From Saccharum officinarum (lineage: Eukaryota > Streptophyta > Magnoliopsida > Poales > Poaceae), in contig CM036209.1 of NCBI GenBank assembly GCA_020631735.1, positions 2,281,478-2,345,477 of the forward strand: a stretch of 64,000 bases of DNA, in the 5' to 3' direction. Both the position numbers and the translations under genes were made by a program. Each line of letters begins with the position of its first letter. Position 1 is the first letter of the stretch. Positions 37,330 through 48,600 of the stretch are shown here, piece by piece. A model generated the notes under the pieces. That model was not told the DNA's origin. It searched no databases and saw only the letters and a list, made by a program, of their open reading frames with translations.

Positions 37330-38389
37330 ATCTCCCCCTTTTTGGTAATTGATGACAACCATCACAAAGATATGAAATGAAATCAATTTTCAATTTCGAT
37401 AGTATTAGCTCCCCCTCCATATGTGCTTACATGAGTTTGGTTCAATTGTGCACATATGTATGGATTTGAATTTTGGGAGAGTTACTACTATCAAATTGAT
37501 GCTAAGGTATATAGAATGGACCTTTGAAGCGTGATACCAATCGGAGTTGCCTTTATATATCATCCTTAGCATCGATGTAGCTAGACACCACTTGTAATAC
37601 ATCACTTATAAAGATCACAAACACTAAAGTACCCCGTGAGATCAACAATATAAGCAAAAGGTGTCTAGTTACCACTTGTAAAGCTACTCTTAATAAATCA
37701 TCATTCAAGTTCTATTTCTAGCATACACCATACAATCATGAATATCGAAATTAAACTTTGCAATGCAGCATTTCATTATGTTAATGCACATACAAATGCA
37801 ACAAATAATTCATGAGCTTGCTCCCCCTACTTATGTGCTCAAATTTAATTTCTCTCTTTGTGACTTTTCTCTCCCTCTTATTATATTTTATTTCCTCTTT
37901 GCAATATCTTTGTGACTTTTCTCTCCCCCTTTGTCAACAATCACCAAAAAAGGTGCCTAGAATAGGTAATTTTTGTGAGAGATAAGTCAATCAATATGAG
38001 GGAGTCCAAATTATGGTTCAACCTAGATCACTTGCCTAGAATATGTAATTCGGTTTGATCCAAGGACAAGCTTTTTCACACCTCATAAAGTATAAGGGTT
38101 ATTTTGACCATGTTGAATTACACATCATGAGCTCATTTTCTAGATTCAACACTAGGTTTGCAAGCCCACAAACATGTCATATGCTACCACTAGATCAATC
38201 AAACATAGAAGCAATAGTGGTACCATATATACATCAAATTTATTTGATTTTCATGAATGAGCCTATTTATCATGCAAATATGTCTATATGTTCTGAACAT
38301 GTCCTTAGCAAAGTATGAATGATATGCCAAACAACTTTACCTTGCTATGTTGGAGGAGAGACATGTCATATAAGAATGTGGGGGTGCAC
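37330..38389 (-). other. Non-coding region between pol and the 3' LTR with multiple polypurine tracts
   Basis: On the minus strand AGGGGGAG-type tracts occur directly at the LTR border (37332-37340) and again near 37410, 37820 and 37930. Repeated purine tracts downstream of pol are a known Sirevirus trait. No envelope-like or other ORF is present. Confidence 0.7.
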
Positions 38390-41300
38390 TCATTTCAAGT
38401 TGGAGAAGTCAAGTATGTTCAATTCATTCTTCAACTTGTAAAATCTCTTTTCATCAAGTGGCTTTGTGAATATGTCGGCTAATTGATCTTCGGTGCCAAT
38501 GCTTTCAATGCTAATATCACCCTTTTGTTGATGGTCTCTTATGAAATGATGCCTTATATCAATGTGCTTGGTTCTTGAATGTTGAACCGGATTTTGAGTC
38601 ATCTTGATAGCACTTTCATTGTCACAAAACAAAGGCACATTCTTGAATTTAATTCCCAAGTCATTCAAAGTGGCCGTCATCCAAAGCAATTGTGCACAAC
38701 AACTACCGGCACTAATGTATTCGGCCTCGGCGGTAGATAGTGCAACACTATTTTGTTTCTTTGATGACCATGAAACAAGAGACCTTCCAAGCAATTGACA
38801 AGTGCCACTTGTGCTCATTCTATCAATCTTGCATCCACCATAGTCGGAGTCCGAATATCCAATCAACTCAAAATTAGACCCCTTGGGATACCATAATCCA
38901 ACATCATGAGTGCCCTTTAGATATCTCAATATCCTCTTGGTTGCTTTCAAGTGACTTTCTCTAGGTGAAGCTTGATATCTTGCACACTTGCATACACTAA
39001 ACATCACATCCGGCCTAGAAGCGGTGACATAGAGCAAACTTCCAATCATGGACCGGTATTGCTTTTGATCTACCATATTTCCACTATTATCAATACCCAA
39101 TTGATCATTAGAGCCCATTGGTGTGCTCATTGGCTTAGCATCTTGCAATCCAAACTTCTTGATCATGTCCTTGATGTACTTGCCTTGACTTACAAAAGTG
39201 CCATTCTTCATTTGCTTGATTTGAAGTCCAAGGAAGTAACTAAGCTCTCCAATCATAGACATCTCAAACTCATTAGCCATCATATTTCCAAACTCTTCAC
39301 AAAAGTCTTGGTTAGTTGATCCAAAGATAATGTCATCCACATAGATTTGCAACACAAACAAGTCATTTCCAAGCTTCTTGGTGAAGAGAGTGGTGTCAAC
39401 CTTTCCCATCTTGAACCCTTTAGAGAGGAGAAAGTCCCTCAACCTCTCATACCATGCTCTAGGTGCTTGCTTCAAACCATACAATGCCTTCTTTAGCTTG
39501 TAAACATGGTCGGGCTTCTTGTCATTTTCAAAACCGGGAGGTTGCTCAACATAAACTTCTTCATTGATGTAGCCATTGAGAAAAGCACTCTTGACATCCA
39601 TTTGATAGAGCTTGATGTTGTGTGCATAAGCATATGCTAATAAGATTCTAATTGCCTCCAATCTTGCAACCGGTGCATATGTCTCTCCAAAGTCAAGACC
39701 CTCAACTTGAGTGTATCCTTGTGCTACTAATCTTGCTTTGTTTCTCACAACCATGCCATCTTGATCTTGCTTGTTTCTAAAGACCCACTTAGTACCAATC
39801 ACATTGTATTTCTTTGGCCTTTCAACAAGTTTCCAAACTTGATTTCTAGCAAAGTTATTTAGTTCTTCATGCATGGCATTTACCCAATCGGAATCTTTCA
39901 ATGCATCTTCTATCTTCTTTGGTTCTTCTAATGAGACAAATGAGTAATGCTCACAAAAGGATGCTAATCTTGATCTAGTTTGAACACCACTTTGAATTCC
40001 ACCAATGATTTGGTCCAACGGATGATCTCTTGCAATGCTAGTAGGTTGGAGTATTGGGAGTTGATTGCTTTCACTTGTTTGACCTTGAACTTGCACTTCA
40101 TCATGAGAACCACTAGAGCTTGCTTGATTTGTATTAATTTGCACACTATGGTTGATCACATGAATATCATCATCATCATCAACTTGCATCGGCCTTATAT
40201 CACCAATGTCCATGTTCTTCATTGCATTTGATAATTGATCTCCTCTCACATCATTAAGGTTTTGAGCTTCATTTTGAGACCCTTGGGTTTCGTCAAACTC
40301 AACATCATGAACTTCTTCCAAGGTGCCATTTGTGAGATTCCAAACTCTATATGCTTTGCTTGTGGTAGAATAACCAAGTAAGAACCCTTCATCACATTTC
40401 TTTTCAAACTTGCTCAATCTAGTGCCTTTCTTGAGAATATAGCATTTGCAACCAAACACTCTAAAGTATGCAATGTTGGGCTTTCTTCCATTCAATAGCT
40501 CATATGGTGTCTTTCCAAGCTTTCCATGGCAATAGAGACGGTTGCTACAATAGCAAGCTGTATTGATAGCTTCACTCCAAAATGAATGACTCACATTGTA
40601 TTCACTAAGCATTGATCTAGCCATATCAATCAAGGTTCTATTTTTCCTTTCAACTACACCATTGGATTGAGGAGTGTATGTTGGTGAGAATTGATGCCTA
40701 ATACCATAATCATCACACAAATCTTCAATTCTTGTGTTCTTGAACTCACTACCATTGTCACTTCTAATCTTCTTGATGGTAGTCTCAAACTCATTTTGCA
40801 CCTTCTTGACAAAAGACTTGAATAGATCATAAACATCACTCTTGTCATAGTGAAAGAGCACCCAAGTGTATCTAGTGTAGTCATCCACAATCACAAAACC
40901 ATACTTGTTGCCACCAATGCTAGTGTATGTTGTTGGCCCAAACAAGTCCATGTGCAATAACTCAAATGCCTTTGATGTGCTCATTTCACTCTTACTAGGA
41001 TGTGTATTTCCAACTTGTTTACCGGCTTGACAAGCACTACATGGTTTATCCTTCTCAAAGGTGACATCTTTCAAGCCTCTAACTAAGTCATGCTTCAAAA
41101 GTTTGTTCAATTGTTTCATTCCAACATGACCAAGCCTTCTATGCCATAACCAACCCATACTAGATTTACTAAGCAAGCATGATGTCAATTGTGTCTCACT
41201 ATCATTGAAGTCAACCAAGTATAAGCTACCATGTCTAAATCCTTTGAATATCAAGTTTGATCCATCAACACTTATGACTTCAACATCATCACTACCAAAG

Positions 41301-41545
41301 ATGCACTTGAAGCCAAGATCACAAAGTTGTGCCACCGACAAAAGATTGAAATCTAAGCTCTCAACTAGCAACACATTTGATATGCTCATGTCATTTGAGA
41401 TAGCAATTTTACCAAGCCCCTTGACCTTGCCTTTCTTGTTGTTGCCGAAAGTGATAGCATCAAAACCACCATTTTGACTTGTATCAATTGAATTGAACAT
41501 ACAAGAGTCTCCGGTCATATGTTGAGTGCACCCACTATCAAGCAC
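38390..41545 (-). CDS. Pol polyprotein of the Sirevirus (protease, integrase, reverse transcriptase, RNase H)
   Basis: The uninterrupted 1051-codon frame encodes the enzymes needed for copia-type retrotransposition inside virus-like particles. Counting from the first codon given (a GTG, so the true start lies upstream or is set by translation from gag), the protease DSG motif is at residues 3-5. The integrase zinc-binding HHCC residues are at 135, 140, 169 and 172. The catalytic triad is D200, D263, E299 with DD35E spacing. The reverse transcriptase has QMD at 649-651 and YVDD at 735-738. RNase H acidic residues are near D899, E940 and D975. The C-terminus has the usual LADIFTKPL. Integrase-before-RT order marks Ty1/copia. 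No stop or frameshift is seen. Expression relative to gag is unusual: it lies in the +1 frame behind stop codons. Confidence 0.93.
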   Translation of the reverse strand: MLDSGCTQHMTGDSCMFNSIDTSQNGGFDAITFGNNKKGKVKGLGKIAISNDMSISNVLLVESLDFNLLSVAQLCDLGFKCIFGSDDVEVISVDGSNLIFKGFRHGSLYLVDFNDSETQLTSCLLSKSSMGWLWHRRLGHVGMKQLNKLLKHDLVRGLKDVTFEKDKPCSACQAGKQVGNTHPSKSEMSTSKAFELLHMDLFGPTTYTSIGGNKYGFVIVDDYTRYTWVLFHYDKSDVYDLFKSFVKKVQNEFETTIKKIRSDNGSEFKNTRIEDLCDDYGIRHQFSPTYTPQSNGVVERKNRTLIDMARSMLSEYNVSHSFWSEAINTACYCSNRLYCHGKLGKTPYELLNGRKPNIAYFRVFGCKCYILKKGTRLSKFEKKCDEGFLLGYSTTSKAYRVWNLTNGTLEEVHDVEFDETQGSQNEAQNLNDVRGDQLSNAMKNMDIGDIRPMQVDDDDDIHVINHSVQINTNQASSSGSHDEVQVQGQTSESNQLPILQPTSIARDHPLDQIIGGIQSGVQTRSRLASFCEHYSFVSLEEPKKIEDALKDSDWVNAMHEELNNFARNQVWKLVERPKKYNVIGTKWVFRNKQDQDGMVVRNKARLVAQGYTQVEGLDFGETYAPVARLEAIRILLAYAYAHNIKLYQMDVKSAFLNGYINEEVYVEQPPGFENDKKPDHVYKLKKALYGLKQAPRAWYERLRDFLLSKGFKMGKVDTTLFTKKLGNDLFVLQIYVDDIIFGSTNQDFCEEFGNMMANEFEMSMIGELSYFLGLQIKQMKNGTFVSQGKYIKDMIKKFGLQDAKPMSTPMGSNDQLGIDNSGNMVDQKQYRSMIGSLLYVTASRPDVMFSVCKCARYQASPRESHLKATKRILRYLKGTHDVGLWYPKGSNFELIGYSDSDYGGCKIDRMSTSGTCQLLGRSLVSWSSKKQNSVALSTAEAEYISAGSCCAQLLWMTATLNDLGIKFKNVPLFCDNESAIKMTQNPVQHSRTKHIDIRHHFIRDHQQKGDISIESIGTEDQLADIFTKPLDEKRFYKLKNELNILDFSNLK

Positions 41546-41588
41546 CCAATGTCTTCCTCCGGCTTTGTAATTGACCTACAAGACAAGA

Positions 41589-43667
41589 TCAATTCTTTTT
41601 AGGTACCCAAACTTGTTTGGGTCCTCCAAGGTTAGAGACTAAGCTCTTTGGTACCCAAATGGCTTTCTTCTTTGAGCCCATCCATGGTGCACCAATGAAC
41701 TTAGCATGAACACCATTTGTACCCTTGGTAAGTATATAGAAAGAATCAAACTTAATTGAGGATACATTAGCATTTGATTTCTTGTTCATGCATTGTTGCT
41801 CTATGTGACCAACTTGCTTGCAACTTTTGCAATAGCTACCATTGTTCTTCACAAAACGAGTCTTGTGAGGAGCAAAAGAGGCATTGCCTTTCTTGGGGTT
41901 ATAGCCCAATCCCTCTTTGTAGAGAGAAGCTCTTTGGCTACCCAAGCACATAAGCAAGCGGTCCTCACCACCATAAGCCTTAGCTAATGTGTGATTGAGC
42001 TCTTTTACCTCCTTCTTGAGATTTTCATTCTCAACTATAAGTGTGGAGTCACAAGTGAAACCATCACTACTAGATGAGGATGATGTAGATGAGCTACATG
42101 AAGGGTTAGTAGGAGAAACAATAATAGGCTTATGAAAAGTTTCATCAATTATATCACATGATATGCCTATGTTGCAAGTTTTAGCTTTTTCAACATTAGT
42201 TGGTATGTTTTCATATTTTTCAACTAGAGAGGAATGAGCTTCTTCAAGCTTAGTGTGAGACTTTTGAAGCTTCTTATGGTCTTCCTTTAGACTCTCATAA
42301 GATGCCCTAAGCTCATCAAGTTCTTGCATAAGGTTTTTCTTTTCCTTAAGCAAGCCCTTGCACTCCTTTCTAGATTCTTTATAATGTTGAGTGCAATCTT
42401 CTAGCATAGTGATTAGTTCATCTTTAGTGAATTCCTCTTCATCACTATCACTATCACTAGCATTATCATGATCACTCTCATCATCGGATGATACCTTAGC
42501 GGCCTTAGCCATGAAGCATGATGGAGTGTCGAAGAGGGAGACTTTCTTTTGGATGGCAATGCTAGCATGTCCCTTCTTCTTGCTCTTGTAGTCATCATCA
42601 TCATCACTTGAGGAATCATCACTATCCCATGTAGCAACATGAGAATCATTCTTCCTTTTATGAGGGCTCTCCTTCTTTTCTTGCTTCTTCTTTTGCTTCT
42701 TCCTCTCCTTCTTGATAGCATCTTCATCATCACTATCATAAGGACACTTTGCAATAAGATGATCCTTGCTATGGCATCTAAAGCATCTCATGTTATGCTC
42801 ATTCTTCTTAGATAAGTTCTTCCTCCTCCTTGCACGATAGCCCTTCTTCTTCATGAATTTGCCAAATTGCTTGACAAAGAGAGCCATCTTCTCATCAATG
42901 TCATCACTATCACAAGAGCTTGAGTCTTCATCACTTGATGATTCAATCTTGGACTTGCCCTTGGATGTGGTGGCTTTGAATGCCACACTCTTCTTCTTTT
43001 CATCATCTTTCTTTTCATTTTCCTTCTTCTTCTTCTTGACCAACTCATCCTTCTCATCATCTTCTCTATATGAATCATCGGTCATCACCTCTTGAAATAT
43101 TTGTTGAGGAGTTGAATCCTTCAATGTAGTCCTCACTAGCACGGTGATCAATGTATCAAATCTCTTGGGCAAGCTTCTCAAGAACTTCATAGAGAATTGA
43201 TTGTCCTTGACCTCCTCACCAAGTGCCTTGAGCTCATTGACAATGACTTGCAATCTATGAAACATCTCCGGAACACTCTCATCATCTTGCATCTTGAAGC
43301 TTGAAAATTTTTCTTGCAAGATATATGCTTTAGCGGTCTTTGTGCCTTCGGTGCCCTCAAATGTTTCTTCTAGCTTGGCCCAAGCATCATGTGCAACTTC
43401 TATGTTTTTCACTTGCTCAAATGTCTTGTCATCTAATGCCTCATGAAGAGCACTAATGGCAATGTCATTGCATTGGAGCTTCTTCTCTTCCACCGGTGTA
43501 GGTGCTTCCGGATTAGCAACCTCAAATTTTGTTTCGGTGACTTTCCACACTTCTCTATTGATTGACTTTAGGTGTGCGGTCATCTTAACCTTCCAATATG
43601 CATAATTTGTGCCATCAAAGTGAGGTGCCTTCTTGGTGTTGTTGATGTGTAAGCTTAATTGAGCCAT
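41589..43667 (-). CDS. Gag polyprotein of the Sirevirus
   Basis: The 692-residue protein should form the virus-like particle and bind the element's RNA. The N-terminus (MAQLSLHINN, then FDGTNYAYWKVKM) is the DUF4219/UBN2-type copia Gag start, with the Gag core to about residue 200. Two CCHC zinc knuckles (CX2CX4HX4C) are at 295-308 and 613-626. Lys-rich, Asp/Ser-rich segments lie between 205 and 415, and a predicted coiled coil at about 435-490. It is longer than most copia Gags, as in Sireviruses. The ATG follows the primer site by about 45 bp. The ORF ends in TGA 44 bp before the listed pol start. Confidence 0.92.
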   Translation of the reverse strand: MAQLSLHINNTKKAPHFDGTNYAYWKVKMTAHLKSINREVWKVTETKFEVANPEAPTPVEEKKLQCNDIAISALHEALDDKTFEQVKNIEVAHDAWAKLEETFEGTEGTKTAKAYILQEKFSSFKMQDDESVPEMFHRLQVIVNELKALGEEVKDNQFSMKFLRSLPKRFDTLITVLVRTTLKDSTPQQIFQEVMTDDSYREDDEKDELVKKKKKENEKKDDEKKKSVAFKATTSKGKSKIESSSDEDSSSCDSDDIDEKMALFVKQFGKFMKKKGYRARRRKNLSKKNEHNMRCFRCHSKDHLIAKCPYDSDDEDAIKKERKKQKKKQEKKESPHKRKNDSHVATWDSDDSSSDDDDDYKSKKKGHASIAIQKKVSLFDTPSCFMAKAAKVSSDDESDHDNASDSDSDEEEFTKDELITMLEDCTQHYKESRKECKGLLKEKKNLMQELDELRASYESLKEDHKKLQKSHTKLEEAHSSLVEKYENIPTNVEKAKTCNIGISCDIIDETFHKPIIVSPTNPSCSSSTSSSSSSDGFTCDSTLIVENENLKKEVKELNHTLAKAYGGEDRLLMCLGSQRASLYKEGLGYNPKKGNASFAPHKTRFVKNNGSYCKSCKQVGHIEQQCMNKKSNANVSSIKFDSFYILTKGTNGVHAKFIGAPWMGSKKKAIWVPKSLVSNLGGPKQVWVPKKN

Positions 43668-43712
43668 TTCTTTTTCACCGTAGGTTGTTAAGCCTCAAAT
43701 AAACGGTGCCTC

Positions 43713-43725
43713 GGCTCCGATACCA
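43713..43725 (-). other. Primer binding site of the Sirevirus
   Basis: On the minus strand TGGTATCGGAGCC follows the 5' LTR by two bases. It matches the initiator-methionine tRNA complement except for G in place of A at position 8. Confidence 0.8.
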
Positions 43726-43727
43726 CT

Positions 43728-45675
43728 TGTAAGGTCCAAATAGGCTAGAGGGGGGGGTGAATAGCCTAATTAAAACTTCTACAAGAATTACTTAACCACA
43801 CGTTAGTACGAAAGGTGGCGAAGCAAATGCACTAGCTCTAACTAATTAAGCAAGCCACCTACACAAGTCTATAACAAAGCTATTCACTAAACACAACAAC
43901 AACTACAAGCTAGAAATAAGAAGTAATACAAGAGAAGAGCTTTGAGTGATTATACCGCCGTGTAGAGATGAGATGTACCAATCAATCAATCACACAAGAG
44001 AAATCCTCGGGAAGAGAATGACACAAGAATTTATCCGAGGTTCACTTGCTTCTCGGCAAGCTACTCCCCGTTGTGGCGATACACCCACTTGTCGGTTCGC
44101 GAGCTAATCAACTATCAAGAGTTGAGCCCTCGGCGGGCGCCGCACAACCGCACACAAGATGGGGATCCTCCAAGCCACGAGCTCCACTAGAGTATCCAAT
44201 TCACGAACTCCCGTGGGGAAGGATCAAGAACCCCTTACAACACTTGGTGAAGGCTCCAACAATCTCCAATTGTGAGCTCAATCACCTCCGCTGCTCCAAG
44301 CCGTCTACCGTGTCGGGAAACACGGAAGAGTAACAAGAAATCCGCAGCTACTCGAAGATCAAGTGCCTCTAGAATGCAACTCTCAAGCAATGCACTTGAA
44401 TCTCACTCAATCTCACTCAAGATGTGCAACTAATCAAAGAGATGAGTGGAGGGGTTGTTCTCTAGCTCAAAGTATGTCTCTATATCTCAGAATATGCAAG
44501 AGTTGCCCTCAAACCCCGTCCAACGTCTATTTATAACGAAGGGGTATGCAACTAGCCGTTACAGACGACGCAGCAAAAAACGCACTGACCGGACGCTCCG
44601 GTCAGGGTGACCGGACGCGTCCGGTCACTATACGACAAACGTGAATAGTGCGCGTCAGAACTAGCCGTTGCTCTGACCGGACGCGCTCAACCGAGTGACC
44701 GGACGCGACAGTGCCCGCGTCCGGTCGCGTTCCAGTAAGCTCCAGCTGCGACCGGACGCGTCCGATCGTACGTGACCGGACGCGCCGCGTGTCCGATCGT
44801 CACTCCACTGCTCACTGCCCCTCTGGATGCATGACCGGACGCTCCGGTCCCGTGAAGGACCGGACGCGCCGGTCGCGCGCTTTTCTTTTACGCCCAGTTG
44901 AACTGACCGGACGCGCTGGTCAGGCCAGACCAGCGTCCGGTCACAAACCCTAGCGCTCGCGCCACGTTGAACTGACCGGACGCGTCCGGTCAAACCGAGA
45001 CCGCGTCCGGTGCAGCGTCCGGTGCAGCGCAGTGACCTCCTTTCGCCTCCGTTTCTTTTCCGACTTCCGGCGCAATAGAAAATAGGCAATTCACTTCTCC
45101 AAAAAGCGCCGAATCCCGCCTCGCAAGCTCGGCGGGAGGGAGAGAGGAACCCAAACCCCTCTCTACCGCTCAAACTCCACCGCCTTCTCAAACGTGCTAA
45201 CACCACCAAGTGTACACCACCATGTGCATGTGTGTTAGCATTTCACAATCATTTTCCAAGGCGTTATGTTAGCTTTTTACTAGATCCTAATGCATATGCT
45301 CAAGACATCGATCTAGTGGCACTTGATTCCCGAGCTAACCGTGATTGCCCCTCTTGATAGTCGGCCATGTATCCTAAACCCGGTCAATCACTTCTCTACT
45401 CATCTTAGACCGGCAAAAGGAAAACCCTATGGTTATACCTTTGCCTTGAGCTCTTAGATCCTTCTCCACTTGATCATCATGTCCTTCCTTTTATGTGCAT
45501 CTTCACCATGATCATCATTTCATGTCCATGCACCATCTCTTTGTGATCTTGTGGCCACCACACCTTGCCACATACACCTTCATCTCATGTGTTGCTTATG
45601 CCTAACTCAAAACACTTAACACATGGCATTAGCAACTTGGTGTCATTAATTACCAAAACCAAACTTGGGCTTTCA
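43728..45675 (-). mobile_element. 5' LTR of the Sirevirus (promoter LTR)
   Basis: Near-identical to the 3' LTR. It supplies the promoter for gag and pol, with a minus-strand TATAAATA at 44528-44535. The palindrome cluster (about 44586-45030) lies upstream of it, where an enhancer-like role is conceivable but unproven. Confidence 0.9.
44528..44535 (-). promoter_or_regulatory. TATA box of the Sirevirus promoter
   Basis: TATAAATA on the minus strand, about 0.8 kb upstream of the 3' border of the LTR and directly downstream of the palindrome cluster. It is the only good TATA match in the LTR. Confidence 0.6.
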
Positions 45676-48600
45676 GTCACCGAGTCAACCATTCAGGTAA
45701 AGTCGCGAGCTTGCCCGGAACCACTTGTACCCGGGGGCCGCCCGACTGCTCTTTGGCCTTATCATCGTGCCCCCGTATCCTGCCACTACTGCTCCGGTAC
45801 AGTGCGTTGCGGGCAATCCAATCGGCCCGAATAATCTCCCAGTTTCGCGGTCGGAAGGTACTTTATCCGGCCAGCTAAATATGACGCATGCGTTCAACAT
45901 GACCCGAGGGACAACAACGGACGATCCTTAATCGACATAGACGAAAAACACTACAGTCCGAAACCCTGCAAGTTTCCGCCCGGTCTCAAATTCATTTCAC
46001 ACTTAGTTATACCATGACTTCATAGTCATCCAAGCAGATCCAGGTAACCACCTATAGCTCGCAGGTGACAGGAAATTACCCGACTTCTACCAGTCTAAGC
46101 CAGCTAAGCATTGACTCGACTGCGGATACCAGGGTAACAAGGATATAGTATAACAAAGGTAAGCAAGGTATAATGCAGCAACGTTTGTAAACAACTCCTA
46201 AACGTAATGCATCAAATTAAGTAAAGTTAATAATAAATTATTTGCAAACCGGAAGAGAAATGCTCCGGGGCTTGCCTATCTCAAAAGAGCTCGGACGGTG
46301 GTCGGGGCACTCGGGGAGCTCTTCACCGACCTCCTCTTCGGCTTCTGTCACCTTCTGCTGCTGCTCCTCTGGCTCCTCGGGTAAGACGACTGGGTTCTCG
46401 GTTTACGATCCTGTATGATGCAATGCGCGTAAGTGATTATGCAAGCGTGCATCGAAGGAGATGAATGCAATGAATATGTTGAAATGCAAGGTAGTCAACA
46501 TCATCCAAGAAACTATACACTACAAGCACATGTCATCTACTGCATTCTCTTCTACTACTAACATGTCAAGTTAACATATCTTATGAAATGCTTCAAAGAT
46601 ACACCAAAGCTTTACTAATTTCTTAATCACACTTAAAGCAACACTTGCTTAAACCCTAAATAATAATAGGTTTGAATAGCAACATATATTTCTGATGCTC
46701 CTAAAAATCTGAGAAAATTACAGTAGCATAATACTACCCTAAACAGACTACCATAAAAATTTCATGACATTTGGATAAGTAAACTATCCTGTACAAAAAT
46801 GACAAGCTCTAGCATAAAAATGAGTATGAAATTAATTTGTACTATGAAAAGTGTCAAACAACAGAATTAATATTTTTTCAAGGTTCTTCATAGAATATAA
46901 TGACTGTACAAAAATTATCACCTGCATGTTTTATACAAAGTTTGCTCTCTAGCAAAAATAACAAAAATCAGCCATTAAAGGTACTTGAACTACTTCTCCA
47001 AAGTTTTCCACAACACATGCATGAAACATATTTTTCCTAAGAAGTACATGATATAAGAAGATTAACAAACTTGAAATCATATTTTTCTGATACATATAGG
47101 ATTTACTAACCATTTTACAAGATATCAGCAATATTAAGAATTAATTAAAGCTCTACAGAAAAGTATCCCAAAAATGACATGCAATATTTTTATATTGTAG
47201 ATCTGGTTCCAACGAGTCCATAGAAATTTATTTCACAATTTTTGGAGCTCAAATGAATACAAAAACATTTTCCACAATATTTTTCAAAGCATTTAACAGA
47301 AATCTGAAAAAGCATTTCTTAAATCCCTTTTAAAATCAGCCGACAAAACTGCTAGGTGCACCAGGTGCTGCACACCCAGATCTGATCTAGGGCGCTGACG
47401 AGCGGGCCCCCATGGTCAACGGCCCCCACCTGTCGGTCAGACCGAGACAGGGGCGGCGCTGACCGGCCAGCTCTCGCCGACGGCGAGCCAACCGGCGGTG
47501 TGGTCACCACCAGTAGCTCACCCGCGACGAGGCGAACACGGTGCACCAAGAGAAGGCACAGGAGGAGCTCGGGATAGGGCTCGACGGCGCGCATGGCGGA
47601 GCGGCGGCGCTGCTCCCGACGGCCGGCCATCTCCGTTCGGGAAGGGGCGCGAAAAGTGGTGCGGGAGCTTCACCGAGCTCGTGCGGTGGTCGTGCGCGCG
47701 AAAATGTAGCTAAAAGAAGGACGGAGGGCGAGGTCCACGGAGCGGAGCACTCCGGTGAGCTCGGCCACAACTCCGGTGAGAGATTCCCAGGAAGAGGGAG
47801 CTTCACACGGCTTACCGAGGCGAGCACGAGGTGCGCGATGATGAGTCGAAAATGCGGGCGAGATGGAGGGTTCAATGGCGAGCTAGGACGGCTGGGCGAG
47901 CGAGCTCCGGCGAGGCGCGGCGCTCCCGCTCGGGTTCTCCGGAGGAAGGGAAAGAGGGAGCGAGCGAGTGGGATGGAGACCGGACGCGCGCGGAGATTTG
48001 AGGCGGAGCGCGCGCGGGGTCCACGGGCGGCCACGCGGGGGCGTCGCCGGCATGTGGCCGCCACGCGGCGGGCGCGTTCTGCCGCGGCGGACAGCGAGGC
48101 ACGCGCGCGTGGGAGCGGGAGGGGGAAGAGAGGCCGGCTTGGGCCGGGCCGAGGCGGGGCGCGGGCGCGCGCGCGCGGGAGTGGCGCGGGCCGTTTCCGG
48201 TCGCGGGCCGAAACCGGGGCGGCGGCCTGCTTAAGGTAGGATTTGATTTTTTTTTTCAAATTTCTAATTTCAAACAAAATTCAAATACAGTTTTCAAACC
48301 TCCTTTTGAGCAAGAAAAAGACATTTTCTAGAAATGACCCAAAAATAAAAGTTGCTTAGAATTTAATTCTCTCCGACTTTGATTAAGGGGCCAACTAAAA
48401 ATTTCCAACAGATTTTGATTTTTTTGAATAAAAGCTAATTTAGGGAGGATTTTTGAATATTTTCAAATAACATTTTTAAAACAAATCTTTGACAAAACTT
48501 TGAGTGATTTAGTGGCTCCAAAAATTTCACCTATAATTCTAAGTGATATGAAATTTATAGTTGCACAAATTTGATGAATGTCATTAGCACATTATCACAA

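Larger units (their letters stand above)
35381..45675 (-). mobile_element. Complete Sirevirus-type Ty1/copia retrotransposon
   Basis: The 10.3 kb element has LTRs of 1949 and 1948 bp, gag and pol ORFs on the minus strand, a primer site and purine tracts. GTCAC is duplicated on both sides (35376-35380 and 45676-45680). By eye the LTRs differ by two substitutions and one 1-bp indel, so insertion is very recent. Sirevirus assignment rests on the long LTRs with repeated GACCGGACGCG-type palindromes, the large Gag with CCHC knuckles and a coiled coil, integrase before reverse transcriptase, and several AGGGGGAG tracts after pol. No envelope-like ORF is present. Both ORFs appear intact, so it may be autonomous. 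Confidence 0.92.

Noticed and set aside
47504..48277. 257-codon minus-strand ORF with long ORFs on the other strand
   Set aside because: High GC content suppresses stops in all frames, the Pro/Arg/Ala-rich translation fits no family, and it sits in a solo LTR.
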